The position numbers and the translations under genes are program-made. The notes beneath the pieces are model-generated. The model was not told the origin of the DNA. It worked only from the letters and a program-made list of their open reading frames with translations, and made no database searches. Shown in pieces: positions 33,901 to 46,150 of a stretch of DNA of 64,000 nt. The number at the start of each line of letters is the position of its first letter. Position 1 is the stretch's first letter. The stretch comes from Ischnura elegans (taxonomy: Eukaryota; Arthropoda; Insecta; Odonata; Coenagrionidae): positions 74,458,120 to 74,522,119 of the forward strand of contig NC_060259.1 of assembly GCF_921293095.1 (NCBI RefSeq), read 5' to 3'.

Positions 33901-36900
33901 AAAGCACCCATCGGCATAATATAGATTTTGAAGTAGAGGGCAGGACTAGTCAAATCCCAAATTTTTATGAAAATCGATATGGTTTGAAAAAATTGTAGGG
34001 TTTTGCACTTTTTTGAGTTTCATTTCCTGGACTAGTAAGGGGGTCGAGCCATATTTCACTAAGGGGGGTCAAATAATAGCAAAAATCACCTCACGTAATT
34101 AATGGACATGATACATAAACATATAAAAATTAATGTATGTTTGTACGAGTGACTTTTGTGGACCACAATGGGATATGTATGAATACATGAATAAAATTAG
34201 AACAGATTCCATTTTCTGTTAATGTGTTCACGCAAGTTGGGTGGTTACACGGTTCATTTTCATGTTCATTCACATGTTCATACATTCATGTATTAACTTA
34301 TATGTGTTAATGTATCGCGTAACCAGGCCTTGATAGTTGGATAGGCCTATCATCCGAGAAATTCATTTGCTTTCAGACCTCAGTGGTGAACACTTCGTAA
34401 GTTAGCTGCATTGGAAATTAGAAAGAGGGTTTTTGAGAGAGTCTTTCATTTCCATTCACTGGCAAAGGCAAAGCTCAAAATAATAATGGTGCTGACTTGA
34501 AATGGCTTTAGAAAATTTGAGGAGGATATTCAAAGAGAAGTTAGATAAGAGCTAGGAACTACACCCATCAATTCTTGAGAAACAAACATTTTTCATCTTA
34601 AGCTTCTTCAATATTTTTTTAGACAGGAAAAAATTTATTTTCATTGACTTCCAGTATATTTTACAGCCTTTCAAATTTATTCATGACAATTTTATAAGAA
34701 GTATTAAACAATTATGAAAATAAAATCAAAGTAATGTGCCCAGAACCTATGACTCAGCAAAAAGTCTTTTTTGCACTTCACAAGAAAAGGACAATTTAGC
34801 CTCCATGGGCATCTTCCCCACATCTTTTACTAACGCACATACTTCTAAGCACTAAATTAACGGTTATATAAAGCATACATAACTTTAGATTTATTTGAGA
34901 TCCTAAGTTATTTTTAGAAATAAGGACTTAACATTAGCTAATCACTAAACTGGAAGAGCAATGTGTATACATACTATGCCAACTCATTCATTATTTTTCA
35001 TTAAATAATATTTTTCTTGTTTCATTTTATTAGTATTGTAAATATTAATTATGGAATGCAATGTGCCGAATAAAAAGCCTCTTCAGCTTCAAAAAATTCC
35101 AAGTGTGTGCCCAAGGTTGTTTCAACACACTTTAGTTGCATGGCTCTCATTTTGAATGCAGATGATGGATGATTACTATTGGCTTTTTTTCTTACTGTTC
35201 CAATGAGAGAAGCTGAACACATTCTAATACTTTTGGTTTTTTCCTATTTATACCCATTAAAGTAGTTTGCAAGCTTTGCAATGTTATGTGGGGAGGTTTT
35301 TAAGTTTTGAAAAGATGCAAAATAAAATTAGTACATATCTGAAACCACAAAATCCTTAAATTAAAACACTGTGAGGAATAATTAATTTTTTTTGGGGTAA
35401 ATAATTTGTTTACCCCAATAATACTCTGAAATTATGTTCCAAAGCTCATAACAATCATTATTCAACTAATCAAAACTAAATTTTACCCATATAAAACTTT
35501 CAAATGTAGTTTTTTAACTTTTGGCATTTAGGGGTAGATTTCACCCCAAAAAAAATAAAAAGCACCCATCGGCATAATATAGATTTTGAAGTAGAGGGCA
35601 GGACTAGTCTAATCCCAAATTTTTATGAAAATCGATATGGTTTGAAAAAATTGTAGGGTTTTGCACTTTTTTGAGTTTCATTTCCTGGACAAGTAAGGGG
35701 GTCGAGCCATATCTCACTAAGGGGGGTCAAATAATCGCAAAAAGGGCACATATCTAAACTCATGAAAATTACCTATCATAGGTATGGGCATACCCAGCGG
35801 GGAGCAGTTGGGGGCAGCTGCCCCCCCTAGAAGCAAAAGTAAATTTAGGTCAAAGAAAGTTTTGATCAAATTCTCTTAAATCCAAGAAAAGTGACGTCAG
35901 CATAAAACGTGTAAGTAAAATAAAAATATTTTCCGAGCAAATAATTTTAAATAGTATTAAAGCGCTGTTATAATTTTTGAAATTATTGTTTCCAATACCT
36001 TTTCTGTGTTACAACCTGAACGACCTCGGCTTGGCCCCCTCTCGTTTTTATCCTGGGTATGTCCTTCATCATAAGTATTGTATCATGGAGTTCTTGTTAG
36101 CAGCAGAGCCAATAACTAATCATGTCCCAATTTTTGAGTACCCATTTAAATATTTCTGTAGTTCAGGAATTCATTGAAACTGCATTTTGTTTTGGCATCA
36201 ACAAATGCCAAGAGTTTTTCAATGAATGCATCTAACTTTTTAGGCATAAACTGAATTAATGAATACGTGGATTTTGTGGTATAAAATTCCATAAAGGCTG
36301 CTATACACAGTGAATGATCATGCTGAATGATCACGTGATGATTCACAGGATATTGGGAGCAAAATAGAACATGTTCTAATTTTCACTGAATGATCATGCG
36401 CATGAAGGTTCATTCGCAAATTTTCCCGTTATACACCGTGAATGATCATGCGAATGAAATCATTCGCCGTGTATAGCTGCCTTAATGATTGTCAACCTCT
36501 GGCTTGTAAGAGAACCAAGTCCTCAGCATAAAACGTCCACCCCAATAAGACTATGACTAAGAGAGTGAACATTAAGAAAGCATTGGCCTTCCATGAGAAT
36601 TCTCTACAGATACTTGTATAAATATATGCGAAAAAATAAAAATCCTTACATGTTTAACACCAAGAAACCTGTTGACAAGGGAGTAGTAGCTTCCATTCCA
36701 GTAAAAAATGCTCTTGTTAAGCCTCTCCAGGTAAGGCATGAGATGCTTGACCATCCTCACTGCATCATGGTAAATAATAGAATACATCTGCATGGATCCA
36801 GGAAGAGTTGCTTTTTCTAACTGAGCAAACATTCTCTCCAAGGCAATGTGACCTCCACTCAGCATGATTACATATAGCAGCATTCTCTAAACGTGGATGA

Positions 36901-37582
36901 TAAATTTTAAGCCCTTAGGTGAAATTTAATTAATAAAACTGATATACCAAACATAAGAGCACGAGGTAATGCAAATTCCTCTAATGTACTCACCCGAAGA
37001 GTTAATAATGTTCTTAAAGACCTTTGCATTGGAATTATACCAGTGTATTCTTCTCCGAGCGTTTGGAGATTACATAAAGATGTTGAGGCATAATATACTG
37101 TTTTGGATAGGATGATGTGGTACCTGGCATACTTCAACCAGAAGCTTTTACCTATAGTTATACACAGGCGGAGGGGTATTTCATTGAAATCCAAAATTAA
37201 TTGAAATATACCTTTACATTAGGTGAAATTTACCATACTTATAGGCCCGAGATATTAAAAAAGTAAGTGGTAACTTAGGGTAAGCTGTTCATGATACAAG
37301 AGGCACATAATGAAATTATACTTCTCCACTACAGGCAGCACCTGTTGCAAAAAATACCTTAGTGGAGTTCGAAGCATATGACTGCTTAATGTATCGGCAT
37401 TCATGAATATTTAGGGATTCCCATAGCCAGATAACAGGGAAAAAGAGGCATTCCATATTACCTCCAAAATTCAGCGCAACATTGGATATCACTTCATTTA
37501 GTTGCTGAATGTAGTTTTCATCCTTTTGGGCAGCTCTCAGTATTTCGGCTTGCCCAGCCGCTTTAAACTTGCTATAAGCCAT
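30968..37582 (-). CDS. PEX10: PEX10, peroxisome biogenesis factor 10 (RING E3 ubiquitin ligase), complete
   Basis: PEX10 works with PEX2 and PEX12 in the peroxisomal membrane as the ubiquitin ligase that recycles the import receptor PEX5. Coding exons, in transcript order, are 37582-37462, 37151-36994, 36886-36650 and 31327-30968. All have GT-AG borders and compatible phases, giving 291 residues (human 326). The N-terminal Pex2/10/12 membrane domain includes EILRAAQKDENY (13-24) and LQTLGEEY (69-76). The C-terminal C3HC4 RING has all eight ligands: C235, C238, C250, H252, C255, C258, C269 and C272, with the typical CGHLFCW core. The ATG at 37582 fits the family N-terminus. Intron 3 is 5.3 kb and packed with transposons, while introns 1 and 2 are only 310 and 107 bases. 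The gene converges on BORCS6. Confidence 0.93.
31874..34105. mobile_element. Inverted-repeat element with TCCATTAATTACRTGAG ends
   Basis: The left end TCCATTAATTACATGAGA and the inverted right end TCCATTAATTACGTGAGG agree at 16 of 18 positions. Internal inverted strings GTCCAGGAAATGAA (about 32158) and TTTCATTTCCTGGAC (about 34019) suggest either long subterminal repeats or a second nested element. The body holds TTTTTCGCAAATAACT and a GGTGGTTTCCACCCC hairpin. No transposase frame was recognised. Confidence 0.5.
33753..34085 (+). repeat. Direct repeat, copy 1 (333 bp)
   Basis: This segment recurs at 35412-35743 in the same orientation with only scattered differences. It starts CCCCAATAATACTCTG and stops after GGGGTCAAATAAT and a run of A. 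It forms the right part of the element at 31874-34105. Confidence 0.8.
34331..35411 (-). other. PEX10 intron 3, between repeats
   Basis: AT-rich intron without a recognised exon or bounded repeat. Confidence 0.4.
35412..35743 (+). repeat. Direct repeat, copy 2
   Basis: A truncated second copy of the right part of the element ending at 34085. Homology begins at ACCCCAATAATACTC and ends at the A run after TCGC. The matching left part of the element is absent. Confidence 0.8.
35786..36064. mobile_element. MITE with GGGCATACCCAG ends
   Basis: The left end GGGCATACCCAGC and the inverted right end GGACATACCCAGG bound about 280 bp. ATCATAGGTAT lies just left and ATCATAAGTAT three bases to the right, a possible imperfect target duplication. 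C/G runs lie inside both ends. No frame is recognised. Confidence 0.5.
36295..36482. mobile_element. MITE with AGGCTGCTATACAC ends and TAA target
   Basis: The ends AGGCTGCTATACAC and inverted AGGCAGCTATACAC bound 188 bp and are flanked by TAA on both sides (36292-36294, 36483-36485). The interior repeats TGAATGATCATGC several times. The 3-bp TWA target fits PIF/Harbinger-type MITEs. Confidence 0.6.
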
Positions 37583-37839
37583 TCTTTAAATATTGGAAAA
37601 TACTCCATATCCTTCTTCCACTCGAGGAAATATATTTATCCCGGTGCATGACTAAGAGCTTCACGGCATCTCGGATTCTAATCAAAATTTTAAGTTTATC
37701 ATATTTAAGTGGAAAAGTAAATGCATATGTGTCAATGAATATAATCAGAAAAAGTAAATCATCCTCGAGCCGGTAAAACGTTGTGTTTATAATAATGTAC
37801 TGTATATCGCTTTCATAATTCACTTTTTTCGTATGTCAT

Positions 37840-37930
37840 CCAACCGGAAATAGTCATCGAATATTTCATTGCGCATGCGTCAACGGAAGTAGAGAAGCCA
37901 TCGCCCAAGATAACGGTAGTTTGTCCACGG
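37840..37930. promoter_or_regulatory. Candidate bidirectional promoter at the PEX10 5' end
   Basis: Within 90 bases there are a near-perfect NRF-1 site (TTGCGCATGCGTC, about 37869-37881) and two ETS-like strings (ACCGGAAAT and ACGGAAGT). This combination is typical of TATA-less housekeeping promoters. It lies about 260 bases upstream of the PEX10 ATG. On the other strand a strong donor, CCACG|GTAAGT, begins at 37930, which could end a non-coding first exon of a rightward transcript. Confidence 0.45.
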
Positions 37931-40409
37931 TAAGTGTGCATTAGTTTACAACTAAAGGTGTACTCATTCTCATACGGATTATAGCCTAGTAAGGGAATAT
38001 TAGGGAAGCGTTGTCACATACGAGGTCTCTGAAGAATCAGGGATATTTCTCATATATTGTTAGAGCACAGCTCTTGGAAGATATGGCGGAGTAAACTGCT
38101 GAAAGTTGGAGCGCCTCTTAGACAGCCACAAGCTCGGGAATACGCCCGGCCGGCTGTTATTTCAGACGTGCATGCAAGGTAATGTGGCTGGTTTTATTAA
38201 AATGCTTTGAAGGCATTCGTGGCAAAGTGTATCCTACGATTTATTATCAGGATATCATTTGCTCTTCTTATTTGTTGATATGGTATGGCGGCTCTTGCTA
38301 TGTCGAGCGGGTGTTTGTGTTGGACGTGCAGGTTTGCCATGTAGAATGGATTGAAATTTCGTGTTACAGTGTAGTTATATGAATTTATGTAACTTGCAAA
38401 CTCTCCTTGTGGTCGAATTTACTTTCATCCTCGCCAGTGTCACATTGTAAACAGTTACATTGATTGGCTTCTTGAAGTCACTTCTATCCACTTCCTGTTA
38501 ATGAAAATCAACGCATGCATTGAAAATGTTTTACCATTGAGTGAGTCATTAGCGCGACGCCTCATCAGTCGCGCTGAAAGCTAAGTGATAAGTTCTTCCG
38601 GAAGGGCGTTTCTAGTGTCAGGAATAACCTCCCCTGACAGTTTTCGACCGTGGTCAGCTGAATTGCTTCAACACCGAAACAGGTCATAATTCCCGTGTGT
38701 GAGTTACTGCTGTAAGGAGTTTCAGAAGGTAGTAATTTAGTTTGGATTTTAAAAACCGGTACCCTATAGCATCGTTTAGGCGGTCACAAGTGCTTGGAAA
38801 ATCATTCGTGTAGTAATGTTCTGTATTTTGGTACAGTAATGGATGGCATGATTGTGCAGGGGTCAATGCCATCGTCAATAGAGCACTGGGATAAACATTT
38901 ATTTGCCCCAGGCACTGTTCCAAAACTGGTTTACTACATCATTAACTTAGGGACTCAGTGCCAAGATGAAGTGCATTTTTGTACTCTGATTTCTTGTTCA
39001 CCCACTTGAGTACCCACATGTAGTTTGTTTGACCTTTGTGCAATCAGATTTTGGTTCGATTTACCTCAATTGTATTACAAATATCGCTTTTGAAGATGAC
39101 TTTTGAAGGTATGTTTTTTCAGTGGAACACTGAGTGGTGTCATAATATTTGAAATAATTTGTCTTAAGGCTAGAGAAATTTCTTGTAGTCAGATTCCCTG
39201 TCTTCATTTCGCTAATTTTACTGGCTTAATTTGTTAGGCACCGCCGTATGTCTTATAGCGTATTCTGAGGCTAAAAAAGTGGGTGAATTTGATGAAATGC
39301 TCAAATTTTTCTTATTGAATTTACTTAACATCTTGTTTGTGTTATTTATTTATTGTGTTGTTATTAGTTGGTTGCCTTCCGTACAAATTTTAAAATGAAA
39401 GCAATTAATGTTTAGAAGCAATTCATGTAATGTTATGTGTATACAGAAATTCTTGAATTATTTATTTTGATATACGAATATTTGTTCGTTATATCCCGGG
39501 CTTAAGGAAGGTATCCAATATTGTTTTTGATTACTGCTTGTTATTCTCTTCAATTGGCTTTGGCGTTCATTTATTTCAAGTAATGACTTGATTATATCCT
39601 GTGTGCACCTACTTGGCCTCAGGTCACTCGTTTAATCTGCAAATTGCAAATTGTATTCCATCTCATACAAACCCATTTCTTAGTGTTTTCCTCTGATTGT
39701 TGAAATAATCTTTGGGTTGATGTACTGTACGTTATTAGGGTAGTTATAAGAAAGGTTGGAGCGATTTCACTCAGTATTTAACCCCGCTATCAAAGGAGAA
39801 TGTCATGCATTCACATTTCTTAAGTTTTTGCCGATTTTAGATTCATTTCTAGCTATTCTTAATGGTAATTCTTAGTTGTAACATATTTTGAGTAGATATA
39901 TTTCGAGTAATTTTCCCAATTAATTATCATAGCCTTCAGGTCCCGACCCGCATTTCAATATTCTATTTAAGTCCACTCAGAGAGCTGCATGTCATGATTT
40001 GTTACTAATACTGTAATTATTTATGTGCCTTTCGAATAAGTTATGGGACATGAGGGTTCGTCTTCGTTTGGAAATCCACTCGTGGTTTTGTGACAACTTC
40101 ATATTTTACCTTGGTCATTGTATCGACATTTGTTAGTTTTTATCGACCTATTACCTTGCCAGTCACTTAAGACGGGGGTGTGGCGATAGGCAACTCATAA
40201 TCAGGCCTATCGGTGGCTCCTACGCTGAAATTGGAGCTTGTCAGTCTCTTTGTTAATATAATAATTCGTGCATTGGTCTCCAACCACCCTCTCTCTGTCT
40301 AACCGTTATTGTCACCGGCATTTTAACTTCCCCTTCAGTTTTGTTATCCCAATAAACAATGCCGTGGACCCGTGTGCCTTGAACAATGCTCTCCTATCGT
40401 ACTTGTGGT
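37931..40409. other. Non-coding stretch right of PEX10
   Basis: No coding exon was recognised. A CpG-containing block at about 38080-38180 ends in a GTAATG donor-like string and could be an untranslated exon. The rest is unremarkable. Confidence 0.35.
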
Positions 40410-40870
40410 TCGCATCCGTGACGTCAGCCGCCGAGTCGGAGGTTTTTCGGATGGAAGGCCGCCGCTCGTATGCGGTAGTTGCATCCCTGCGACACCTGCC
40501 AGTTGATTGGCCCTATTTTTCGGCGGATTCTTCTTCGGCTGTCGAGCGTCTGCCGGTCGCATTCACGGGGGCCCGCCCACATCCTCCCCCACCCCTCCCC
40601 GCGCCTTCCAGAGCAACAAGTCGCTCGCATGGCTCGATGTGTACGTACTCGGCGGCGGCAGGGTTTCGTTGGGCCGCCGCCTCCCCACCGCCCACCAGCC
40701 ACCAGCGACGTTTTTTTGTCCGCGAAGCCATGCCCGCCGCTATCGGCGGCTGCCGTCTTTGATTCGACTCCGGAGGTCCGGAGTGTGTCGCCCGGGGCAG
40801 GGTAGCTGGGTATTTGCCCGATTCCGCCGTTGTTGACGTCTCGAGACTCCCACGTGGGGCGCTTCCTCGC
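40410..40870. promoter_or_regulatory. GC-rich CpG island with a full CRE
   Basis: The block is strongly richer in G, C and CpG than its surroundings, and TGACGTCA lies at 40419-40426. It has long overlapping frames in several phases, as GC-rich DNA does by default, and none shows a known domain. A promoter or untranslated first exon is the simplest reading. Confidence 0.4.
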
Positions 40871-43800
40871 AAAAAGCTGCAATTTTGTGGATTCCAGTCC
40901 AAACAATATTGGAATACATCGCTTGAGACCCCCCTCATCGCTCATTATTGAACCAATTAATGCGGGCTCAGCCTCCATTCGAGCTCGCCTAGAGATCTGG
41001 CCCGGCAATTATGTTTATGACCAAATGTTTGAGGGAAATAGAACGACTTCTATCAGTTAAATTTATGTGTGGTAGTTTTAACTATTTTATTAATTTTTTC
41101 TGTGGGGATAGAGTGCTGGTTGATAGACTTCGATGAGCATTTTGATGGCAAGTTATCGATTTAAAAATTCGGATTTGGCCTTATAATTCTTTTTAATTTT
41201 AAGTATTCGCAATATTCTTACGGATTGGTGTCGTTTATTATTCATTAAAAACGCATGGAAATGATGATTCCGTTGGCTCTTCTATTGTTCATCGTTCATT
41301 CGTTATGATTGAAAAATCTATTTCATTGGTTTCATTAGTAAAATAACTTATCGTTATGCGATCCAGAGAAATGAGAAAAATGAGTCCCTTTCTTCTTATG
41401 AAACTTGTCAATCGTCTACATAATAGAAGCGTATCACTTTTTAGATGACGTAAAAACGCGGTTAGTTACGTATCCACCGGGATGAATATTAGCCTCAAGA
41501 ATGCGCTATATCGCTATATCCTGTCATACTTGTGCGATGGAGGAAAATCATGGACTAGTCATGTTATATGGGTTGAGTAACTTCGACGGAAAACTCACGT
41601 AAATAAATTTTCCACTGACTCAGAATTAAAGGGGTATTCAAGGGTGTGTTTTCCAAATTTTTTCACTTTGTCTTTTATCAATTCTATTAGAAAGAATATT
41701 GTGAGGAGCTACTTACCGGCAAATGTTCGACTGCAATTCGTTCATGGTATAGCCTTCCACCTTACTGTTTTCCCTCGTAATCGATCGTGATCATTGTCGT
41801 TGGCCCATGAGAGCGATTTGGCCGGTGTGTTGAGACAAGTGCCCTATGCTATCCACTGAAACCGCCCTTAAGAATTCATAGAATTAAAATTTAATAGAAC
41901 CTGTAGTGTGGACAAAGAAGTCACGTGCAATTTCGGCCCCTGGAGAACCTCAAGCGCGTTCAGTACCCCTCTGAGATCTCGCCCACTTACCAGTTGAGAT
42001 AATCCTTAATCTGTTTTCGACCCGCTGAGGATAGCTCGTTCTCTACGCTCATTGTTTTCGTAATGTGGAAAATGTTCTCACAGGTGTCCCGCTAGTTCTA
42101 CAAATTACGGCGTGCGACGGTATTCACTCAGGTCATGTTAATTAAAATCGGGAGTTCATTTATGAGTGGTCTTCAGGCTAATAACCGTAGTTATTTTTCT
42201 TAATATCCTCAAGTTATGCTATAAAAACGTTTTGCTTCTTCTTACTGCCCTTCAATGAGGTTCGCGTCTTTTCCCAGAGGAAAAGAAGGATTTTTTTCGT
42301 ATGGACGGTAATCGTTACGAACCATTACTCCGGTGGGCAGGGTAATTTATAGGGACGTTCAGTTTGTTTGTGCGATGCTTTTCTATGTTATATGCGTGGC
42401 TAAATTTTCCATTGCGTGGCAATCCCTCTGATTTGGTGAGGTGATCTTCGTTCTGTCCTTGAGCTTTGCAATCATCTGTTCCCTCGTATAAGGTAACGCA
42501 CTTTTTCTCGTTTCATTTCGAATCGAGAATGGGATGTATTAATGAATTATTTTACTACTGGTGAGCTAAATTGTTTTCATGCTCAGCTTCATGTCATTTC
42601 CCATTTTCTGTTAGCCCTAAGTGGAGGAGGTTAGGGAGGCACAGCCTAATTCCGCTGGGGAAAGTAGTCTGTTACTGTTGATAGTGAACCGCCTGGACTC
42701 AAATTAAAAAATGAAGTTGCCGAAATATCACGAACTCCATTGGCGATTTTGCGGATTCTAGTTGAGTGAATTTTAATACTGGTTCTGTATAATTAAATAT
42801 CTTGTACTGAAGCCGTGATGGGGTTAAAAAGCTTGCGAAATACATTCTGTAATATTGAAGATTTATAAAGAAAAAATATCACTCATGTAACCGTGAGATA
42901 TTATACTTCCTATTTATGTAGGGACACTGTCAAATATCGTTTGGACGTAGATGGAAGTTCTAGTTATTGGATCGGATGTGCAATGTTTTTTTTGCTATGG
43001 TTCTGAAAGCATATGTTTTAAAGCCGTTCTTTTACGAGTTGCTTGAGAAATCATTCTCTGGTGAATTTCATGGTATTTATTATGTCATTACTGGATGGAC
43101 TATTAGCAAAGGTAGACTAACTGCACACATATTCGAAAATAAAAAAAATTCAATGAATGTTTTTTTTGGTAGTCGTGCAAATTGAATGGCAGCGATTGTG
43201 TAATTACGCTTTTATAACGATGTCTTATGATTAAAATGATTGTATGTGCTTAGGTTAGCGTAACTAAATCTTTCCTATTAAATGTAGTGACATTCAACCA
43301 TAAATGTCTCAAATGACGTCAATTGTAACAGATGAAATCCCCTTTATATTTAACGCAGCGCTGACTCGTCTCTGGTGCAAGCGGTCTACTGTCGCAAATT
43401 GCTCTCGCTTTGAATCAGCTGAGATAAATAATCCCGTCGGTGGTGCCGAACCTTAAAGCAGAACGATTTCCTCCCTTCAGTTGTTTATTCGGTGGCGATC
43501 TACCCGTAGAATCAAACGCGAGCCCTCTAGTTGCTTTAAGTGGGCGAGTTACGACAGTCTGCCGCTCCGCTGTGGCTGTGGAAGTAAGGTTAGAAGTTCA
43601 TCTAATTGCCGTTGTCGTATGAGCGACGCGCCTTATGGGGTGACGGCCGCAGTTGTCTCGGAACAAGTGGCTGACCCCATGGTGGACGATGGTGGAGAAA
43701 TATAGCGGAATTTATTTCCCAGTATTCGACCGATTCGTTGTGGTATATATTCGTTGCTATCCTGAACGAGTAACGGTCAATGCATAGCTGCCGTCGTGCC

Positions 43801-45966
43801 AAGCATATTGCAATGTTCTGTATGTTTAGGTTCGAGTGTCTAGAATGGCTTACATTACGCCGACTCCCAAGATAATAGTAGCCGATCTAGCACAATGGTT
43901 TTTATAACCCCTGTGTGGAAATTACTCAATTACCGCATAGTATTTTCGTTTTTTTTTCCAAGTATTCAAATATACGTACCATTTAGCCCAAAAAAGTATC
44001 ATTATTATCGTCGTGCTAAAATAATTGTTCGCATATCCTCGCGATTAAAGAATTTTTTCCGCCTTCCTGCAACCACGGTGATACAAAATGTTTTTTTTTG
44101 ATCACAGCATGGTGTGAAGGGATTTTAGAAAAATATGATAATTAATGGGAGTATTAATTTTTAAACTAATCTTACCATTTCTTATTATCTACTTTTAGCA
44201 TATCTCATGTGCGGTATCCAAGTGTGTGATGAACTGCAATTGCTAGTATGTAATTATTGAAATTTATCGCCTCTTATTTCAAACCGATTTGTGGGAAATC
44301 TAGTGCTGTGAAGATTAAAACCAGAGGTGGTAGTAGTTGTGATGGATTAGAAAAATGTTTCTATCGAGGTAGTTAACGGTTCGCAGTTCTCTCTGAAATG
44401 CGTGCCGAAGCTATGGGGGTATTCAATGCTGGGCACACGGTGTCAAGGGGGATGGAAGGTTTACAGGATACCCTAGGGACTGTAATTTCTAAGCCGAATT
44501 TTCATTAATAGTTAAATAGGAATATTTTTCTCTATTCGTCGCAACAACTCCCTCCTCTGGGTTGAATACATACGGCACTAGGGTATTCAAGGGTTACTCT
44601 TTTCGCTTTCTAGAATTGTAATCATTCCCACCGTACAATCATACATTTACTTCCGTCGTGGTATTGCGGTAAAGGGTTAAGTTAACGGACTTCCTGTTGC
44701 ATGAGCTACCCGTCTAATCCTGTCAATTTTGCTCGTAAGGTCGGCGCGGTTGAGTAACACGGCGGCAGTTTCCGTATAGATTTTACTGCCGGCCCGAGAC
44801 ACCATTGTAACTCCGCACAACTGGAGCTGAGCACTGTCGGCGACACAATGACCCAGCGCCGAATGTTCCTTTCCTCATCGTACCAAGATACTTTTTTGAC
44901 CGAGCAGTTTTTGTAAAATGTTTAGGTTCCTTAAGCTTTATCTTCATTGCTATTTAGCTCCCGATCTAATGTTTGAGTTTAGTAGGTTTTACCGAGAAAC
45001 GGAGTAGGAGCATGTTATTCTCACGGACATTTTAAAATATGGTTTTCTAATTGATTGACGGCTGCAAAAAATAGGCTCTCCCTGCGTTATATCATGGAAA
45101 TTCCACTTGAAAGGCCAAATTTTTGCACAGGCTCCTACGGCAGCCTTTATCTTAGCGTAGGATTAGGTTGATTACGGCTATAGCACCATGTCATTATGGG
45201 AAAATGCTTATATGTTATTCGAAACTTCATGAGAATCATCATACAACTAATATGTAGGCACGTTACCATACTGAGTTTTGGGTTTTTAGCAAATGAATTA
45301 TGTAATTTAAGCCAAGTCACTTAAGTTACGCGGAAATGACGCCCGGGTTGGCTCAAAAAGCTAGAAAAAGTGTTTCCTTAATAATATACGGTGTGAATTT
45401 TTCACATTCATGTACACTAATTTTGCTTTGTAACATCAATGGATGTTTTCTATGAAGACCAAAACATTTTTAAACAATATATGCGACAAGTACTTATTTT
45501 TATTCGCTCCGGTGCGAATTTATCGCCTTGCAGTGACATGCGGATTATAGGTCTTCAGTAAGTTGATGCAGTTATCGTGACCAAGTCTTCCCTCACAATT
45601 TGGAACTAGCATGATGTTCATTCGGCGAAATTAGCTTGAATGGAACACCTACGTGATTCATACCGGAACCGGACGATCTTGTCATTTCCTCTCGAGAACG
45701 GTAGAGACTGAGTATCGTTGAAATACCTCTGAATGCTCGATGAGAATTCAATTGCGTCCGTGAAGTCCTTGTTATTTTCTAGTCTCGTAGGAAGCAGGAT
45801 GGCAATGATTTCATCTGTAATAATCCACGTGTGTTATTTAGTTTTCTAAAGTTAATGTTTCCGGTCTACGATGAGTGTTGATTGTTCGTGGAATCAGTAC
45901 GGAGCTTTTGGGGCGATTAATGCTGCAGCCGTTGTTGCAAATTTGTGATAGGGGATATTTGTTGTC
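40871..45966. other. Non-coding stretch with scattered CpG-rich patches
   Basis: No exon of a known gene was seen. Patches at about 43370-43700 and 44700-44850 are relatively GC-rich. A full CRE (TGACGTCA) lies at 43314-43321. A short ATG frame at 43618 (MSDAPYGVTAAVVSEQ...) is not supported by splicing. Confidence 0.35.
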
Positions 45967-46150
45967 GACTTCGGTTACGGCGGGGTCTTTGCCTTCCACA
46001 CATGAGGTCGCGGGTTCGAGACCCGCCTGGGTAGATTGCCCCTATCCAGGGAATGGGTGTTCTTGTGCGTATGATCGTTAAGTTAAAACAGTGATGTAAA
46101 ATACCTATTGTGCTTTTTTCGGCGGTACAGGCATAAATAAAAAAAATAAA
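45967..46150 (+). repeat. tRNA-derived SINE, family 1, forward copy
   Basis: A tRNA-like head (CTTCGGTTACGGCGGGGTC, B box GGTTCGAGACC at 46013-46023) is followed by TTGCCCCTATCCAGGGAAT and an A-rich tail of AAATAAA-type units. Block order and sequence match the minus-strand copy at 20931-21124. Confidence 0.7.

Larger units (their letters stand above)
31583..34330. mobile_element. Candidate outer element with AGGCCTGGTTA ends and TGA target
   Basis: The left end AGGCCTGGTTAG and the inverted right end AGGCCTGGTTAC are bordered by TGA on both sides (31580-31582 and 34331-34333). The ends resemble those of the small element at 36295. The left 290 bases are GC-rich and the right 220 bases are rich in ACATGAATGTAT-like strings, so the two ends may belong to different copies. 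A second inverted-repeat element (31874-34105) fills the middle. Confidence 0.35.

Noticed and set aside
40268-41060. Several frames of 72 to 194 codons on both strands
   Set aside because: All lie in a CpG island and overlap each other; none shows a recognisable domain.
43618-43704. Short ATG frame MSDAPYGVTAAVVSEQ and following residues
   Set aside because: Looks protein-like but ends after 28 codons without a donor and matches nothing known to me.
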